Assembly (NCBI RefSeq): GCF_000297095.1
Contig: NZ_AEEA01000057.1
Coordinates: 17,974-81,973 of the forward strand
Source: Treponema primitia ZAS-1
Lineage (GTDB): Bacteria > Spirochaetota > Spirochaetia > Treponematales > Breznakiellaceae
Direction: 5' to 3'
Length of the DNA stretch: 64,000 nt
Shown: one piece after another, positions 61,831 to 64,000 of the stretch
Layout: the number at the start of each line of letters is the position of its first letter
How positions within the stretch are numbered: position 1 is the stretch's first letter
The notes under the pieces: generated by a model
Told to the model about the DNA's origin: nothing
The model's input: only the letters and a program-made list of their open reading frames with translations
Databases searched by the model: none
Made by a program: the position numbers and the translations under genes

Positions 61831-64000
61831 ATGAAGACCAACCGGGTTGGGGTACAACTTGCCTTTGTTTTTTCCGCCTTTTTCCTGATGGTGCTGGTGA
61901 GTTATTTCTTTGTCCGCAATATTCTGGAAAAACAGATTGACACCGCCGCTGCGGGGGCCCTGGAGACGGCGGAGCTGCGGCTCTACGCCACCCTGCAGGA
62001 ATCCGAACTGATCATGACGGAAGCTTCCTACCTGATTCGGAACCGGCTTTTTCCCGGACAGAAGGAAGGTATTCAGGATTTTCTCCGGGAATATGCCAAA
62101 TGGATAGGCGAAGCAGACGGCAGCGTCTGCTACTCTTCGGGATTTCTCGATCTCTACGGATACTTCCGGGGCCAATTTGTAAGCAGCTACGGCTGGGAGG
62201 CGCCGGATTCCTATGTACCCCAGGAAAGGCCCTGGTATATTGCGGCCCGGGAAAATCCTTACAAGACCGCCTTCACCGCCCTCTACACCAATACGGTCAC
62301 CGGGGAAAGGGTTATTTCCGTATCAAAGAGCCTCTATGACCCGGAGGGGGAATTCTACGGCGTTATCGCCATGGAGATATCCATCAAAAATATCGCCGAG
62401 TATGTGGAGAACCTGAGCATTGCCGCAGGAGGGTATGGCATGATGCTGAACCAGGACCTTGCCTTTATCATCCACCCCGATCCGACACGGATAGGTGAAT
62501 ACATGGGGCAGTTCAGCCGGAACCACAAAAAAATAACGGATATACTGCGCTCCGAGGAAAAAGATACCGCTGCGGTGCAGGTACTGGGCCGGGGAAACAA
62601 AATCATGGTGACCTATTACAAACAGCTTTTTAACGGCTGGTATGTGGGCCTGGCAACTCCCCTGGGAAGTTACTACAGAGGTCTATGGTATATGTCCCTC
62701 GTGCTTTCCGCCCAGGGGATCATCCTGGTATCTTTAATAAGTTACCTTTTGATCCGCCTTAATAGGGAAAAGATCAAATCCGAAACGGAAAACAGGAGTA
62801 AATCCAGTTTTTTGGCGAAGATGAGCCACGAGATCCGGACACCGATGAACTCCATCCTTGGTATGTCCGAGCTTATCATGCGCAAGGATCCTCCCGCTGA
62901 TATTTACGAATATATTTCAATCATCAATCAGGCGGGAACCTCCCTGCTGGCGATTATCAACGATATTCTTGATCTTTCAAAAATTGAATCCGGTCAGATG
63001 AAGCTGGAACCGAAGTTCTACTATTTTTCATCCCTGATAAACGATGTGATCAACATGATCCATATCCGCTTTGCCGATAGGCCGGTTGATTTTTTTGTTA
63101 ATACCGATAGCGCCATCCCGGCCCGGCTTTTTGGAGACGAGGTCAGGATACGGCAGATCCTGCTCAACCTGCTTAATAATGCGGCTAAATACACCAAAGA
63201 AGGATTTGTAGCCCTGACCATCAAGTCAAAAATAATCGGCGAAGGAAAACTGGAGCTGGAAATTGGGGTGAGCGACAGCGGGATCGGCATAAAGGAAGCG
63301 GATCTTAAAAAACTGTTTACCGAATTTACCCGGCTGGACCTTTCCCACAACCAGGGGATTGAGGGCACCGGCCTCGGCCTTCCCATTGTCCTTAATCTCT
63401 GCAAGGCCATGGAGGGGGACATCACCGTGGAAAGCAGCTACGGTAATGGTTCCACCTTTACCGCCAGGATTGCACAGGGCTTTACGGACCTGAAAAAAAC
63501 AGCCGCCCTTACACAGCCGCCTGCAAAGGGTGTGCTGATCCTGGAGGAACGACCCCGCTTTTACCGGTTTTTAAACGCCGCCCTGGAAGAGCTTGACGTA
63601 TCACCCCGGCGCGCCGAAACCCCGGAAGTTTTTATACGGGAGCTTGAAGAAGGAAAAAACGACTTTGCCTTTGTATCCTCACGATATGCCGCCGATTCCG
63701 TGGCCGCGGTGGGGAAAAACCCCTCCCCTCCCCATTTGGTGATCATGGTGGAAAAGGGGGAAGGCACCGCCTACCGGGATATCAACTGCATACTCATGCC
63801 AATTTATTCCATCACCATGGCTAATGTGTTAAACGGTACTTCCATCGGACGATCCTTAGCCCGGGATCATCACCGGGCGGAGTTTACCGCCCCCTCCATA
63901 GGGGTGTTAATTGTTGACGATATCGCCACCAATCTGCGGGTCGCCAAGGAACTTATGGCCGCCTATGGCATGATCATTGATACCTGCCTTTCCGGTTCCC
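61831..64000 (+). CDS. Hybrid histidine kinase, 3' end outside window
   Basis: At least 723 residues. Membrane segment (~8-29), periplasmic dCache-like sensor (YVPQERPWYIAARENPYKTAFTALYTNTVTGE in parts), second membrane segment (~290-315), then directly HisKA without a HAMP (SHEIRTPMN, phospho-His333). HATPase boxes follow: NLLNNAAKYTKEG, DSGIGI and GTGLGL. A degenerate receiver (~565-680) lacks the acceptor Asp (FAFVSSRY in its place). A second receiver starts at about 691 (GVLIVDDIATNLRVAKEL) and is cut by the window end. Ligand unknown. Confidence 0.9.
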   Translation, partial: MKTNRVGVQLAFVFSAFFLMVLVSYFFVRNILEKQIDTAAAGALETAELRLYATLQESELIMTEASYLIRNRLFPGQKEGIQDFLREYAKWIGEADGSVCYSSGFLDLYGYFRGQFVSSYGWEAPDSYVPQERPWYIAARENPYKTAFTALYTNTVTGERVISVSKSLYDPEGEFYGVIAMEISIKNIAEYVENLSIAAGGYGMMLNQDLAFIIHPDPTRIGEYMGQFSRNHKKITDILRSEEKDTAAVQVLGRGNKIMVTYYKQLFNGWYVGLATPLGSYYRGLWYMSLVLSAQGIILVSLISYLLIRLNREKIKSETENRSKSSFLAKMSHEIRTPMNSILGMSELIMRKDPPADIYEYISIINQAGTSLLAIINDILDLSKIESGQMKLEPKFYYFSSLINDVINMIHIRFADRPVDFFVNTDSAIPARLFGDEVRIRQILLNLLNNAAKYTKEGFVALTIKSKIIGEGKLELEIGVSDSGIGIKEADLKKLFTEFTRLDLSHNQGIEGTGLGLPIVLNLCKAMEGDITVESSYGNGSTFTARIAQGFTDLKKTAALTQPPAKGVLILEERPRFYRFLNAALEELDVSPRRAETPEVFIRELEEGKNDFAFVSSRYAADSVAAVGKNPSPPHLVIMVEKGEGTAYRDINCILMPIYSITMANVLNGTSIGRSLARDHHRAEFTAPSIGVLIVDDIATNLRVAKELMAAYGMIIDTCLSGS

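Noticed and set aside
1..64000. tRNA, rRNA and phage attachment sites
   Set aside because: I looked for cloverleaf, rRNA and integrase-site signatures. The two tyrosine recombinases are Xer type in housekeeping context, and no tRNA or rRNA gene was recognisable by eye.

Overview
The window looks like a chromosome segment of a free-living or gut-associated Treponema-type spirochaete, probably close to the termite-gut treponemes (T. primitia / T. azotonutricium group). I infer this from protein content, not from a database search. The evidence is a flagellar fliJ-flgB block next to xerC/topA/dprA/ftsZ in an order I recall from Treponema pallidum, a very large LptD-like outer-membrane protein next to uvrA, and moderately G+C-rich DNA with heavily C/G-ending codons. 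Almost all of positions 1-54181 is transcribed from the minus strand. The plus strand carries only a two-gene accessory patch (43.5-45.3 kb) and most of the last 10 kb.

Layout. (1) 1-8.7 kb: the translation/transcription operon rimP-nusA-infB-rbfA-truB-ribF-rpsO-pnp, with a good promoter followed at once by a strong hairpin terminator in the leader, and a second terminator between rpsO and pnp. (2) 8.8-16.7 kb: a rhamnose-type sugar operon (class II aldolase, PHP phosphoesterase, SDR, SorE-like dehydrogenase, L-rhamnose isomerase, FGGY kinase) that looks like a split version of the bifunctional aldolase/dehydrogenase route. (3) 16.75-20.9 kb: miaA, an omega-like subunit, an NMT1-type ABC transporter with a frame-broken binding protein, and an aspartyl protease. 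(4) 21.2-28.1 kb: the flagellar genes flgB-flgC-fliE-fliF-fliG-fliH-fliI-fliJ. (5) 28.1-35.9 kb: hslU-hslV, xerC, topA, dprA (frame broken), a TPR protein and xerD. (6) 35.9-43.4 kb: the division and cell-wall cluster mraZ-rsmH-ftsL-(murF remnant)-mraY-ftsW-ftsQ-ftsA-ftsZ, with four TGGG boxes at exact 10-bp spacing in front of mraZ. (7) 43.5-45.5 kb: an accessory patch containing a predicted PD-(D/E)XK/winged-helix protein and an Rpn-family nuclease/transposase; the Rpn gene is flanked by inverted copies of the same structured repeat. (8) 45.5-54.2 kb: rpmE, rho, the LptD-like protein and uvrA. (9) 54.4-59.6 kb: a lipoprotein, a TPP riboswitch with a complete thiamine-precursor uptake operon, and a beta-barrel porin. 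(10) 59.6-64 kb: a flavoprotein, an HD-GYP response regulator and a hybrid histidine kinase cut by the window end.

The most interesting points are the Rpn gene between inverted copies of a covarying palindromic repeat, and the 37-codon minigene at the murF position that seems to join the two ends of MurF. Others are the attenuator-like leader of the nusA operon, and four genes (pnp, dprA, a binding protein and a small ORF) that each lack exactly one base. The shared one-base loss makes consensus error the first explanation for those four. In pnp, however, the site is a dnaX-like slippery heptamer directly before an in-frame stop.
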